Assembly: GCA_047629355.1 (NCBI GenBank) | Contig: JBLHWU010000019.1 | Coordinates: 1 to 40,566, forward strand | DNA length: 40,566 nucleotides | From: CAYUNA01 sp047629355 | GTDB taxonomy: Bacteria > Bacteroidota > Bacteroidia > Chitinophagales > Saprospiraceae | Reading direction: 5' to 3' | Shown: positions 24,441 to 32,701 of the stretch, piece after piece | Position numbering within the stretch: the first letter of the stretch is position 1 | Layout of the letters: each line of letters begins with the position of its first letter | Made by a program: the position numbers and the translations under genes | Notes under the pieces: generated by a model | The model's database searches: none | Told to the model about the DNA's origin: nothing | What the model saw: the letters and a program-made list of their open reading frames with translations, nothing else

Positions 24441-25622
24441 ATGAAAATCCTATGGACTTTAAGTATTCAATTGCTTTTTGCAATTGCCACTTTTGCTGAT
24501 GCCCCTAATGAAGCAAATTCGACTCAAATTAACCTCGATATGACGGGCGATAAAATGAGTTTTGATAATTTTTTCCACCTCCCCGCTTACAATAAATCTG
24601 ACATCGAAGCGCGCTTAATGGATACCAAATGTTTGGTGAAGCCTCGATTCGATGCGGAAGTAGAAGCCTATCTTCGTAGCTATTTAACGTATGGTTATCG
24701 TGATGCTGAGCAAGTTCTGGGACGTACTGCCTTGTATTTTCCGATGATTGAGCATTATTTGACGGTAAATAATTTACCGCAAGAGTTGAAATTTTTGCCA
24801 ATTATCGAATCCAGTTTGCGACCTTATGCCACCTCCACAGCAGGTGCGGCAGGCTTGTGGCAATTCATGCCTGGCACGGCAAAAGACAACGGTTTAGTAG
24901 TCAATCAAAACGTGGATGAACGCCGCGACCCCTACAAATCGACGCTTGCTGCCTTGAATTTACTATCTAATTTATACAATGAATACGGCACTTGGGAATT
25001 GGCTTTGGCTGCCTATAATTGCGGAAAAGGTAATGTCAATCGAGCTATTCGTAAGGCTGGTGGAAGCTATAATTACGCTAAAATAAGCCGATTTTTACCT
25101 CGTGAAACTCGTCAATATATCCCTCGGTTCATTGCTGCTTCGTACATGGCACAAAATTATTTTATTCATGGTTTGCAACCCACTTGGCCAGATTTTGACC
25201 GACAATGGACGCGAACGATGAAGGTTTTTAAATACACGACTTTTAAAAGAATCGTGGAGCGAACGGGGGTGACTTATCGAGTTTTGAAAGAGTTGAATCC
25301 AAGTTATCAACGTAATTTTATTCCTTCAAATAAGAGTGGTAATTACTTGATTTTGCCAGAAATGGCGATGGTTGCGTTTCAAAATTGGCAAAATGCGCAG
25401 AAGCCGACCAACCGTTTTGCTAAATATCCAGAAAAAGATTTTTACAAAAGCGAGTACACCATATTATCCGGTGATTCGATGGAAAAATTGGCGAATATGT
25501 ATAATTGCTCGGTCTATCAAATCATGCAATGGAATGATTTGTCCTCGACAGAATTGTACTATCGGCAAGAGCTAACCTTGTTTCATAAGAAAGAGAAAGG
25601 GTGGGGACTGTTTAGAGCTTAA
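24441..25622 (+). CDS. Membrane-bound lytic murein transglycosylase with LysM domain (MltD-like)
   Basis: Peptidoglycan-cleaving enzyme of 393 residues, family 23 type. A signal peptide is visible (MKILWTLSIQLLFAIATFAD). The SLT domain holds the catalytic Glu123 in FLPIIESSLRPYATS, then GAAGLWQFMPGTAKDNG and ALAAYNCGKGNVNRAI. A LysM module lies at about residues 340-385 (YTILSGDSMEKLANMYNCSV). An earlier weaker LysM-like part surrounds VTYRVLKELNPSYQ. It should act in the periplasm in wall turnover. The upstream 930 bp have no gene, and a repeat follows directly. Confidence 0.92.
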   Translation: MKILWTLSIQLLFAIATFADAPNEANSTQINLDMTGDKMSFDNFFHLPAYNKSDIEARLMDTKCLVKPRFDAEVEAYLRSYLTYGYRDAEQVLGRTALYFPMIEHYLTVNNLPQELKFLPIIESSLRPYATSTAGAAGLWQFMPGTAKDNGLVVNQNVDERRDPYKSTLAALNLLSNLYNEYGTWELALAAYNCGKGNVNRAIRKAGGSYNYAKISRFLPRETRQYIPRFIAASYMAQNYFIHGLQPTWPDFDRQWTRTMKVFKYTTFKRIVERTGVTYRVLKELNPSYQRNFIPSNKSGNYLILPEMAMVAFQNWQNAQKPTNRFAKYPEKDFYKSEYTILSGDSMEKLANMYNCSVYQIMQWNDLSSTELYYRQELTLFHKKEKGWGLFRA

Positions 25623-25624
25623 AA

Positions 25625-25716
25625 AGCGGTCAGAGGTCAGACCGCTAACACTGTCAGAAGTCAGAAAGAACAAATTTCAAATCTGACCTCTGACCATAAA
25701 ATGGTCTGACTTCTTA
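25625..25716. repeat. AGAAGTCAGAC-type inverted repeat, copy 2
   Basis: It opens with AGCGGTCAGAGGTCAGACCG, contains TGTCAGAAGTCAGAAAGAAC and its inverse partner TCTGACCTCTGACC, and ends ATGGTCTGACTTCT. It lies within three bases of the transglycosylase stop codon and just before the promoter of the methyltransferase gene. Confidence 0.8.
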
Positions 25717-25727
25717 TTTTTTTTCGG

Positions 25728-25735
25728 TAGCTTTG
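25728..25735 (+). promoter_or_regulatory. Putative -7 box for the SAM methyltransferase gene
   Basis: TAGCTTTG matches TAnnTTTG in full and lies 27 bases before the start codon at 25762. No good -33 element is seen. Confidence 0.45.
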
Positions 25736-25761
25736 GCGTGATTTTTAAACATATACGTCAG

Positions 25762-26589
25762 ATGACTTATTTAGAAAAAATATACAATCTGGAAGACCCA
25801 AATCTCGTCTCTATCGTTGATGAGCTTTCTCTGTGGTCGTCCTATTTCGTTCGATTATTGCTGGATAATGTGGAGTTGCATCCCAATCTAAACGTCCTTG
25901 ATGTGGGCTTTGGAACTGGCGTGCCGATATTTGAATTGGCGCAACGACTCGGTACAACTTGTCATGTGACAGGCATTGATTCATGGGCAGCAGCCGTCGA
26001 GCGCGCTAAATGGAAACAAGAAATCCATAGTATAAAAAATGTTACACTCGTAACGAGCGACGCGAAAGAAATGCCTTTTGAAGACGATTGTTTTGATATG
26101 ATTGTCTCTAATTTGAGTTTAAATAACTTATCTGATTCTAAAAAATTATTGCAAGAATGTCACCGTGTTTTAAAAAAAGGTGGCAAGCTATATTTGACTA
26201 CGAATACCGTTGGACATTACCGCGAGTTTTATGACGCTTACGAAACCGTGTTGAAAGCATTAAAGAAAAAGCACCTCTTACCCATTTTAAAAAAGCAAGA
26301 AAATCATCGTGGCAACCTCGAATCCATTCGCGAAAATCTCGAAAATGCCAAATTTTCCATTACCAAAATTTTAAAAGACCGCTTTCATTGGCGATACCTT
26401 AATGGTTCTGCTTTACTGAATCATTCCTTGACGATTTACGGATTTTTAGCCGGTTGGAGACAGATTTTAGAAGGAGAAGATGAAGCGATGATTTTTGAAA
26501 AAATAGAAGCGAAGTTGAATGAAATCGCGGAAGAGGATGGGGAATTGAAGATGTCAGTGCCGATGTTGTATTTGGAAGCGGTAAAATGA
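25762..26589 (+). CDS. Class I SAM-dependent methyltransferase
   Basis: Rossmann-fold methyltransferase of 275 residues. Motif I is NVLDVGFGTGVPIFELAQRL, followed by the acidic loop VTGIDSW and motif II DAKEMPFEDDCFDMIVSNLS. The C-terminal part (SALLNHSLTIYGFLAGWRQI) is helical. It resembles the UbiE/Methyltransf_11 group of small-molecule methyltransferases. The substrate is unknown. The start MTYLEKIYNLEDPNLV is chosen over 25738 because the extra residues precede the expected leader and promoter spacing. It ends next to a palindrome that leads into the 3' end of rnpB. Confidence 0.85.
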   Translation: MTYLEKIYNLEDPNLVSIVDELSLWSSYFVRLLLDNVELHPNLNVLDVGFGTGVPIFELAQRLGTTCHVTGIDSWAAAVERAKWKQEIHSIKNVTLVTSDAKEMPFEDDCFDMIVSNLSLNNLSDSKKLLQECHRVLKKGGKLYLTTNTVGHYREFYDAYETVLKALKKKHLLPILKKQENHRGNLESIRENLENAKFSITKILKDRFHWRYLNGSALLNHSLTIYGFLAGWRQILEGEDEAMIFEKIEAKLNEIAEEDGELKMSVPMLYLEAVK

Positions 26590-26590
26590 A

Positions 26591-26744
26591 AAAACGGTTG
26601 ACGGCTCACGGAAATACGAGTTTATTTAAAGTATTCGTTTTCAAAATAGAAACCTGTTGATTTCAATTAATCAATTAATCAATTAATTTCATCAAAAACT
26701 CTTGTCTCACCGTGAGCCGTTTACCGTCGGCCGTCAACCGTTTT
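26591..26744. repeat. GCCGTCAACCGT-type inverted repeat
   Basis: The left arm AAAACGGTTGACGG-CTCACGG (26591-26611) faces a right arm that, read in reverse complement, is AAAACGGTTGACGG, 14 extra bases, then CTCACGG. The two arms thus differ by one 14-base insertion or deletion. The centre contains an 8-bp tandem repeat (AATTAATC, three units near 26664-26688). A fragment of the same type lies near 303-338. Confidence 0.75.
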
Positions 26745-26752
26745 AAAAAAAC

Positions 26753-27262
26753 ACCACCAGCCAATAAGCCGGATCTTGTAAACCAATAAATTGGTTCGCT
26801 ATCATTTATCTAGTTCCGCCGTCACCAGCGGAATCCATCTGCCTACCCCCCTTGATGTGCTGAAAAACAGCCCACTGCGCGAGCAGCGCAGCCCCAAAGG
26901 CTCAAGGTGTACATGGCATTGCAACCCACAAGGTTTGTCCGCCCCTCCGATTACTCGGAAACGCCGTGCGCTCTTACCGCACGTTTTCACCCTTACCAAC
27001 TCTTCAATTAGCAATGAACAATGTGCAATGAACAATTAAAAAGCACGAATAATTTTTAAGATTCGATTTCCTAATTGCTCATTGCACATTGCTTATTGTT
27101 CATTAAAAAATGGCGGTTATTTTCTGCGACACTCTCTGTATCTTCGTTTTGAAATAAATCAAATCGAAAACCCCACTCGTTAAGTGGTGTGGTACTCTAC
27201 GTTGTCCGGACTTTCCTCTCCCAAAACATTTTTTGGCAGCGATAGCGTAGCCGGTGGTGTAT
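26753..27262 (-). ncRNA. rnpB: RNase P RNA, type A, with an expanded P12-position arm
   Basis: Catalytic RNA of RNase P, which matures tRNA 5' ends. On the minus strand the conserved regions appear in order: GAGGAAAGTCCGGAC, ACAGAGAGTGTCGC, GGTAAGGGTGAAAACGTGCG, GGTAAGAGCGCACGG, GGTAGGCAG, AGATAAATGATAGC and GATCCGGCTTATTGGC. The ends pair as ACCACC with GGTGGT (P1). The length of about 510 nt exceeds the usual 350-400. The excess is a repeat of about 100 nt between AACCGCCA and GGTAAGGGTG, which is the position of the variable P12 helix in E. coli RNA. The ends are placed by the P1 pairing and may be off by several bases. Confidence 0.93.
27006..27104. repeat. GCAATTAGCAA-type inverted repeat inside rnpB
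   Basis: The arms 27006-27038 and 27072-27104 match in reverse complement at 28 of 33 positions. The centre GAATAATTTTTAAGATTCG, read on the other strand, matches the centre of the element at 27271-27362. So it is a genuine dispersed element and not only a local helix. It is transcribed as part of RNase P RNA. Confidence 0.88.
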
Positions 27263-27270
27263 CTTTTTTA

Positions 27271-27362
27271 AATGTGCAATTAGCAATTAGCAATTTTGAA
27301 ATCGAATATTTGAAATTATTCGGATTTCCTAATTGTTCATTGGACATTGTTCATTGCTAATT
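27271..27362. repeat. GCAATTAGCAA-type inverted repeat between rnpB and asnS
   Basis: The right arm TAATTGTTCATTGGACATTG (27330-27362) matches the arms inside rnpB. The left arm is shorter (GTGCAATTAGCAATTAGCAA). The centre AAATCGAAT-ATT-AAATTATTCG is the inverse of the centre of the rnpB copy. It ends three bases from the asnS stop codon and lies at the rnpB 5' side, so it may overlap the rnpB promoter region. Confidence 0.82.
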
Positions 27363-27364
27363 GT

Positions 27365-28813
27365 TTAATATTCCGCGTTACCTGGATAGCGAGGGAAAGC
27401 AATTACGTCACGGATATTCGTCATGCCCGTGATGAATTGCACCATTCGCTCGAAGCCCATACCGAAGCCCGCGTGGGGACAACCGCCAAACTTCCGTAAA
27501 TCCAAGTACCATTGTAATTCTTCCTCTGCGTGTTCGCCCAATTCTGCTACGCGCTCTTGGAGTTTATCCAAGCGTTCTTCTCGTTGTGCGCCACCGATAA
27601 CCTCGCCGATGTATGGAAACAAAATGTCCATTGCTGCGACTGTTGGGCCTTGTTCGTGTTCTGAAGGCTCGTTTTCGCGCATGTAAAATGCTTTGAACGA
27701 CTTCGGATAATCTCGAACGACGACTGGCTTTTTAAACATTTTTTCAACTAAGAAACGTTCGTGTTCTGATTGTAAATCTGTTCCCCATTCGACTGGAAAT
27801 TTAAATTTACCTTTTTTATAATGCTTAGAATTTTTCAACAAATAAATGGCCTCCGTATAAGTGATGCGCTCAAAATCGTTGTCCACTACAAATTTTAATT
27901 GCTCAATCAAGCCCATCGGACGGCGTTTATCTGCTGCCAATCCTTTTTCTGCATCCTTAATTCTTTGGTCTAAAAATGCTAAATCAGCAGGATAATTATC
28001 CAGAATATGGTTGATTAAATATTTGACAAAATCCTCTGCCAAATCCATATTGTCGTGAATGTCATAAAACGCAACTTCTGGTTCAATCATCCAAAATTCA
28101 GACAAGTGACGAGTCGTATGCGAGTTTTCTGCACGGAACGTCGGTCCAAAGGTATAAACTTTACCCAATGCCATCGCTGCGACTTCTCCTTGCAATTGTC
28201 CCGAAACAGTTAAGTTCGTCGCTTTTCCAAAGAAATCTTGACCAAAATCCACTGCACCATCCTCCGTTTTTGGTGGATTGGCAGGGTCTAAAGTTGTTAC
28301 CCGAAACATTTCACCTGCGCCTTCCGCATCACTTCCCGTAATAATCGGCGTGTGCATCCAGTAGTAACCTTCTTTGTTAAAATATTGGTGAACGGCAAAA
28401 GCAATCGCGTGTCGAATTCGAAAAACGGCACTTCCGACGTTGGTTCGCATTCTAAAATGCGCTTTTTCCCGCAAATATTCCATCGTCATGCGCTTTGGTT
28501 GCAAAGCATATTCATCAGGATTATTCTCTCCTAAAATTTCAATTTTTTCAACTTGTACTTCATAATCTTGCCCTCTTGCCTCCGATTCTATCAATTTTCC
28601 AGTCACCGCAATACAAGCGTGAAAGTTGATTTTTTTCAAAATTTCTTCATCAAAATTTTCAAAATCAACTACACATTGTAGGCTATCAAAGCACGAGCCG
28701 TCATTCAATTGAATAAATCGGTTAGAACGATAGGCACGTACCCATCCTTTGACTAATATCTGCTCGCCGATTTTTGGCTCCGCTAAAATGCTTTTAATTT
28801 CAGTTCGTCTCAT
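27365..28813 (-). CDS. asnS: Asparaginyl-tRNA synthetase
   Basis: Class IIb aminoacyl-tRNA synthetase of 482 residues that charges tRNA-Asn. The N-terminal OB-fold anticodon-binding domain covers about residues 15-105 (ILVKGWVRAYRSNRFIQLND). Class II motif 2 is visible as FGPTFRAENSHTTRHLSEFW and motif 3 as GFGMGFERMVQFITG. Its presence suggests direct Asn-tRNA charging and not only the Asp-tRNA amidation route. Length is normal. The stop codon adjoins a repeat, and the upstream 240 bp are occupied by another inverted-repeat element. Confidence 0.97.
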   Translation of the reverse strand: MRRTEIKSILAEPKIGEQILVKGWVRAYRSNRFIQLNDGSCFDSLQCVVDFENFDEEILKKINFHACIAVTGKLIESEARGQDYEVQVEKIEILGENNPDEYALQPKRMTMEYLREKAHFRMRTNVGSAVFRIRHAIAFAVHQYFNKEGYYWMHTPIITGSDAEGAGEMFRVTTLDPANPPKTEDGAVDFGQDFFGKATNLTVSGQLQGEVAAMALGKVYTFGPTFRAENSHTTRHLSEFWMIEPEVAFYDIHDNMDLAEDFVKYLINHILDNYPADLAFLDQRIKDAEKGLAADKRRPMGLIEQLKFVVDNDFERITYTEAIYLLKNSKHYKKGKFKFPVEWGTDLQSEHERFLVEKMFKKPVVVRDYPKSFKAFYMRENEPSEHEQGPTVAAMDILFPYIGEVIGGAQREERLDKLQERVAELGEHAEEELQWYLDLRKFGGCPHAGFGMGFERMVQFITGMTNIRDVIAFPRYPGNAEY

Positions 28814-28848
28814 TATTTCTGGTATATAAGTGTATTAGTTTATTGGTG

Positions 28849-29058
28849 TAAAAAGGTGTTTAGGTGTTTCTGTTTTAAAGTGTTAATGGAAACAAAACTC
28901 GGACCTAAATCGGTGTTTTACATTTTTAAAACATCAACTTTTTTTCTTTATATTTAGTTCAAAATGAGTTTGAAAATCTGTGCTAAATGTTTTTGTGAAA
29001 CCTAACTTTTCAATCGATTTCTAAACACATTAAAACACAAAAACTTAAACACATTTTA
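28849..29058. repeat. MITE-like element with 35-bp inverted repeats (GTGTTTAGGTGTTT type)
   Basis: The left arm TAAAAAGGTGTTTAGGTGTT (28849-28884) matches the reverse complement of the right arm (TAAAATGTGTTTAAGTTTTT, 29024-29058) over about 35 bases. An inner stem GTTTTA-CATTTT-TAAAAC lies in the middle. The right arm contains the stop codon of the redoxin lipoprotein gene, and the left arm is 36 bases from the asnS start codon. No second copy is in the window. Confidence 0.78.
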
Positions 29059-30567
29059 CCTCAATCTCTTATCCCTATCAATCATCGTCTGCACTTGGTC
29101 AACTTTCAAGTTCTTTCCAATGATAATTCTATCTTTATTCAATAAATAAAGTTCTGGCGTCACATCCACAAAATACCTCGCGTAGATAGATTGATTAGTA
29201 GGGTCAAACACATTTGTCCACGCATCCATACCCGTTTTCTTAACATAATCGCGCCATTCTTTTTCATCTGTATCAATCGCGATACCATAAATATCAACTT
29301 CGTTCTTGTACGTTTTATAAAATTCCACCAATTTCGGTGACTCTTTCATACAGTGTTCACAAGTCGGATTGTACATATAAACGATGATATAATCCTTCTT
29401 CAAATCATAAATCGTCTTCAAACCGCCAGTATAGCTAGGTGCTTCCACTTCTGGTGCTTTTTGTCCCAACAAACTTTGCGCCATCTCATACGCCCGCATT
29501 TGCAAGCCTTGAACTTCCGCAGGCTGCGACCAAACCGCTCGTTCTTTCGTGAAATATTTTTGAATCATGTGCACATATACCGCCTGTGGATCCATTAAAG
29601 TTGATTCCTTCGGGTCGTATTGCATCGTAATCCAATTCGCAAAATACTTGAAATATTCTGGAGAATTCAAGGTTTTATCCACCAAGAAACTCGCAGCTTG
29701 CTTGATGCTATCCGGATGTTGCGGTGTCAATTCCTTGATGTATTTTGTTAATTTATTAGAAATCACAGGCGTATTCAATAAGCGTTCATCTAATAAATTA
29801 GTGCCATCCCAAAACGACATTCTATAATTATATACCCACGCAGCCGTATCTAAATAACCATTTGAATCTTCAAAATCCGAAATCTTCAAATCAGGATTTT
29901 GACCTGCACTTTTAAAAGCAGTAAAAAAGGAATTTGGATGTTTCTCAAAAACATCATTTAATGTATTTACGCGCGAATCAATCAAATCATTCCGTTCTTT
30001 CAGCAATTGCTTCATTTTTGGGTCGTCCTTTGACAATCCTTGTCGTGCTTTCGAATTGGCTGAAAACTTAGGTTGCAAACCCGCTTGAAATTGCAAGTTT
30101 TCGTACAACAATTGATTGTCTAAACTTCCGTCGATTTTCATTGCACCAACCAAATTATTCTTATTCGTCGTCATCGAAAACTGCTGGTCTGCATCAATCA
30201 ACAATTGCAAATTCGATTGGTCAGGAAAAACAGCATACGCAAAACACGACCGATATGGTTCGGTATGTTCAAAAACCATTCGACCATTCGCGTCAATTAC
30301 AGCAGAATCCAAGCGATAATTTTGACCCTGAAAAAAGCTAATTAAATAAGCCATTCCAGCGTTCAAATTTTCTACCTTGATTTCAATATTTGGGGCAGTT
30401 GCCTTTGGATTGTTCAATGGAATCAAATCAGGACTCGCGACAATACTGGAATTTGTGGCTAGTGTTGTCGCAGCTGAAGGGGGTGTTGTATTCGTCGCTG
30501 GTGTGGTATCACCGCCGCAGCTCAATAAAAACCCTGTACTTAGAAGTAAAATGAAAAAGTATCTCAT
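29056..30567 (-). CDS. Redoxin-domain lipoprotein (thioredoxin-like, DUF5106/DUF4369-type layout)
   Basis: Envelope lipoprotein of 503 residues. The lipobox is GFLLSC, with Cys17. A Thr-rich linker follows. Residues of about 60-160 resemble the DUF4369 domain (IEIKVENLNAGMAYLISFFQ), the middle is a helical DUF5106-like region, and the C-terminal 140 residues are a thioredoxin fold. The active site is Cys-Glu-His-Cys in VYMYNPTCEHCMKESPK. Such proteins in Bacteroidota are thought to reduce or pass electrons to envelope thiols, but the client is unknown. The stop codon lies in the arm of the adjacent inverted-repeat element. Confidence 0.85.
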   Translation of the reverse strand: MRYFFILLLSTGFLLSCGGDTTPATNTTPPSAATTLATNSSIVASPDLIPLNNPKATAPNIEIKVENLNAGMAYLISFFQGQNYRLDSAVIDANGRMVFEHTEPYRSCFAYAVFPDQSNLQLLIDADQQFSMTTNKNNLVGAMKIDGSLDNQLLYENLQFQAGLQPKFSANSKARQGLSKDDPKMKQLLKERNDLIDSRVNTLNDVFEKHPNSFFTAFKSAGQNPDLKISDFEDSNGYLDTAAWVYNYRMSFWDGTNLLDERLLNTPVISNKLTKYIKELTPQHPDSIKQAASFLVDKTLNSPEYFKYFANWITMQYDPKESTLMDPQAVYVHMIQKYFTKERAVWSQPAEVQGLQMRAYEMAQSLLGQKAPEVEAPSYTGGLKTIYDLKKDYIIVYMYNPTCEHCMKESPKLVEFYKTYKNEVDIYGIAIDTDEKEWRDYVKKTGMDAWTNVFDPTNQSIYARYFVDVTPELYLLNKDRIIIGKNLKVDQVQTMIDRDKRLR

Positions 30568-30668
30568 TTTGATATATTTTGAAATTTATGTTATTCTTAA
30601 TTTGTTACTCATTGATTGGTAATTCGTTGGGTTTAGTTCTTTAGAGTAAAATTTATGCCAAATACTGA

Positions 30669-30770
30669 AGTAACTCGGTTTTTTAAACCGAGAAGATTCT
30701 TTATCAAACCACCTCAATGATAGTTTTTCAAAATACCAAAAAAAGTGTCGGTTTGGAAAACCGAGTTACT
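30669..30770. repeat. AGTAACTCGGTTT-type inverted repeat
   Basis: The left end AGTAACTCGGTTTTTTAAAC and the reverse complement of the right end (AGTAACTCGGTTTTCCAAAC) match at all but two bases over about 22 bases. Each arm is also a short hairpin by itself (TCGGTTT / AAACCGA). The element lies between the redoxin gene and fumC, seven bases from the fumC stop codon. Confidence 0.8.
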
Positions 30771-30776
30771 GGAGCC

Positions 30777-32159
30777 TTAAATCATCTGCTCTGGTCGCAC
30801 CCAAGCATCGAATTCCTCTGCCGTCAAATATCCCAATGCAACTGCCGCTGCTTTCAACGTCGATTCTTCTTTATATGCTTTTTTCGCAATTTCAGAAGCT
30901 TTATCGTAGCCAATATGCGTATTCAATGCCGTTACCAACATCAAAGAATTATTCAAATTTTCCGTAATTCGCTTTTTATTCACCTCAATTCCTTGAGCAC
31001 AATTGGTATCAAAACTGCGACAAGCATCACCAATTAATCGAGCAGAATTCAAGAAATTGAAAATCATCATCGGCTTAAAAACATTCAGTTCGAAATGCCC
31101 CGTCATGCCACCAATATTGATAGCGACATCGTTTCCAATCACTTGTGCCATTGCCATTGTCAAAGCTTCCGATTGTGTCGGATTGACTTTACCTGGCATA
31201 ATTGACGAGCCAGGTTCGTTGGCAGGAATGACCAATTCGCCGATGCCGCAACGTGGACCAGAAGCCAACATTCGTACATCATTTCCAATTTTCATTAAGG
31301 AGCAAGCGACCGTTTTCAATGCACCATGTGCTTCCACAATTGCGTCGTGCGCTGCCAATGCTTCAAATTTATTTTCTGCGGTCACGAATGGCAAACCTGT
31401 TAAATTCGCAATGTGTGCCGCTACGATTTCCGAGTATTTTGGAGGCGTATTCAAACCCGTTCCAACCGCCGTACCACCCAACGCCAACTCCGATAAGTGC
31501 GCCAATGTATTTTTAATTGCGCGAATACCGTGGTTGATTTGAGAGACATAACCCGACAATTCTTGTCCCACCGTGACAGGTGTTGCATCCATAAAGTGTG
31601 TCCGTCCAATCTTCACCACATCTATAAAGTCCTTAGATTTTGCTGCCAAAGTATCGCGCAAACCTTCCAAGCCTGGAATCGTGTTTTCCATCAACATTTG
31701 ATACGCCGAAATGTGCATCGCTGTTGGGAAAGTATCGTTAGAAGACTGTGATTTATTAACATCATCATTTGGATGCAAGACTTTTTTAGCATCCATCAAC
31801 GAACCACCTTGCAAAACATGTCCACGATTGGCAACCACTTCATTCACGTTCATATTCGACTGCGTACCGCTACCCGTTTGCCAAACGACTAGAGGAAATT
31901 GGTCGTCTAATTTCCCTTCCAAAATTTCATCACAAACCTTGCCTATCAATGCTGCTTTCTCTTCCGACAATCCTCCCGCATCTCTATTCGTAAATGCTGC
32001 TGCTTTTTTCAAAATAGCGAATGCCCGCACGACTTCAATTGGCATTTTTTCACCACCAATTTTAAAGTTTTCGATAGAACGTTGCGTTTGTGCTGCCCAA
32101 TATTTATCTGCAGGCACGTCGATGTATCCAATGGAATCTTTTTCTTTTCTGAAAGACAT
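30777..32159 (-). CDS. fumC: Fumarate hydratase class II
   Basis: Fumarase of 460 residues interconverting fumarate and malate in the citric acid cycle, iron-sulfur independent. Family signatures are GSSIMPGKVNPTQSEALTM, SQSSNDTFPTAMHISAYQ, GRTHFMDATPVTVGQEL and SGTQSNMNVNEV. Length and start (MSFRKEKDSIGYIDVPADKY) are normal. The upstream 540 bp hold two hairpins (32230-32309), a -7 box (32409-32416) and a separate repeat. No other citric acid cycle gene is adjacent. Confidence 0.96.
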   Translation of the reverse strand: MSFRKEKDSIGYIDVPADKYWAAQTQRSIENFKIGGEKMPIEVVRAFAILKKAAAFTNRDAGGLSEEKAALIGKVCDEILEGKLDDQFPLVVWQTGSGTQSNMNVNEVVANRGHVLQGGSLMDAKKVLHPNDDVNKSQSSNDTFPTAMHISAYQMLMENTIPGLEGLRDTLAAKSKDFIDVVKIGRTHFMDATPVTVGQELSGYVSQINHGIRAIKNTLAHLSELALGGTAVGTGLNTPPKYSEIVAAHIANLTGLPFVTAENKFEALAAHDAIVEAHGALKTVACSLMKIGNDVRMLASGPRCGIGELVIPANEPGSSIMPGKVNPTQSEALTMAMAQVIGNDVAINIGGMTGHFELNVFKPMMIFNFLNSARLIGDACRSFDTNCAQGIEVNKKRITENLNNSLMLVTALNTHIGYDKASEIAKKAYKEESTLKAAAVALGYLTAEEFDAWVRPEQMI

Positions 32160-32229
32160 AATTTAAGCTGTTTTAAATTAAAGTATTTGGCAGGTTGGTA
32201 TTCAAATTTAAAAGTTTTGTAATGTTCCC

Positions 32230-32309
32230 CCGAAGCGGTGGGTTCAGCCCACCACTTCGGTTTTGCTTGGAAGTAAGGTACGAGGTGGGCTGAATCCACC
32301 GCGTACCTT
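32230..32309. repeat. Two related hairpins in the fumC upstream region
   Basis: Hairpin one (32230-32260) pairs CCGAAG with CTTCGG and GGTGG with CCACC around TTCAG. Hairpin two (32275-32309) pairs AAGGTACG with CGTACCTT and GGTGG with CCACC around GCTGAAT. Both share the core GGTGGGYTSAAYCCACC in inverse orientation, so they are arms of one larger palindrome. If transcription starts near 32402, both lie in the fumC leader. Confidence 0.75.
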
Positions 32310-32408
32310 AGAATAAAACCAAGATTAACTTTTGAAATAAGATATTAGTTTTAAACAAATTTTCATCAAAAACTAAAGACTAATTTGCCAAAGACCTTTA
32401 AAAGTCCG

Positions 32409-32416
32409 CAAAAGTA
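32409..32416 (-). promoter_or_regulatory. Putative -7 box for fumC
   Basis: The minus strand reads TACTTTTG followed by CGGAC, a full match to TAnnTTTG. It predicts a leader of about 240 nt that includes the two hairpins at 32230-32309. No -33 TTG is found at 19-21 bases. Confidence 0.4.
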
Positions 32417-32468
32417 AAGTTTTTTAGGCGGTTTTCCGAAATTTCTTCAAACAGGGTTTTGCAATATT

Positions 32469-32564
32469 TAGAAGTCAGAGCACTTTACTGTCAGAAGGTA
32501 GATGGTATATTCGCTTTGAAAGACTGATTTTCAGACCCCTGATAATAAAGTGGTCTGACTCCTA
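32469..32564. repeat. AGAAGTCAGAC-type inverted repeat, copy 3
   Basis: It starts TAGAAGTCAGAGCACTTTAC and ends AGTGGTCTGACTCCTA, like the copies at 17054-17138 and 25625-25716, with a more diverged centre. It lies between the divergent fumC and helicase promoters. Confidence 0.78.
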
Positions 32565-32596
32565 ATTCCTCTTGATAATATTCGAGATATAAATCG

Positions 32597-32604
32597 TACC
32601 TTTG
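32597..32604 (+). promoter_or_regulatory. Putative -7 box for the DEAD-box helicase gene
   Basis: TACCTTTG followed by CGCCC matches the consensus fully. The start codon at 32702 is 98 bases downstream, giving a leader of about 90 nt. That is long for this window, and long leaders are common in cold-regulated helicase genes, but regulation is not shown. Confidence 0.5.
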
Positions 32605-32701
32605 CGCCCTTTTTTAACACAGAGGATTTAAAACTATATATAATTATTTTTTTTAATCCTTAAAACCCTATTTTTAAAAACGGGGTTAAACAACGAGGAA
32701 G

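Noticed and set aside
26791..27039. Open frames on both strands between the SAM methyltransferase and asnS genes.
   Set aside because: They are shadows in the RNase P RNA gene, whose conserved motifs fully explain the region.
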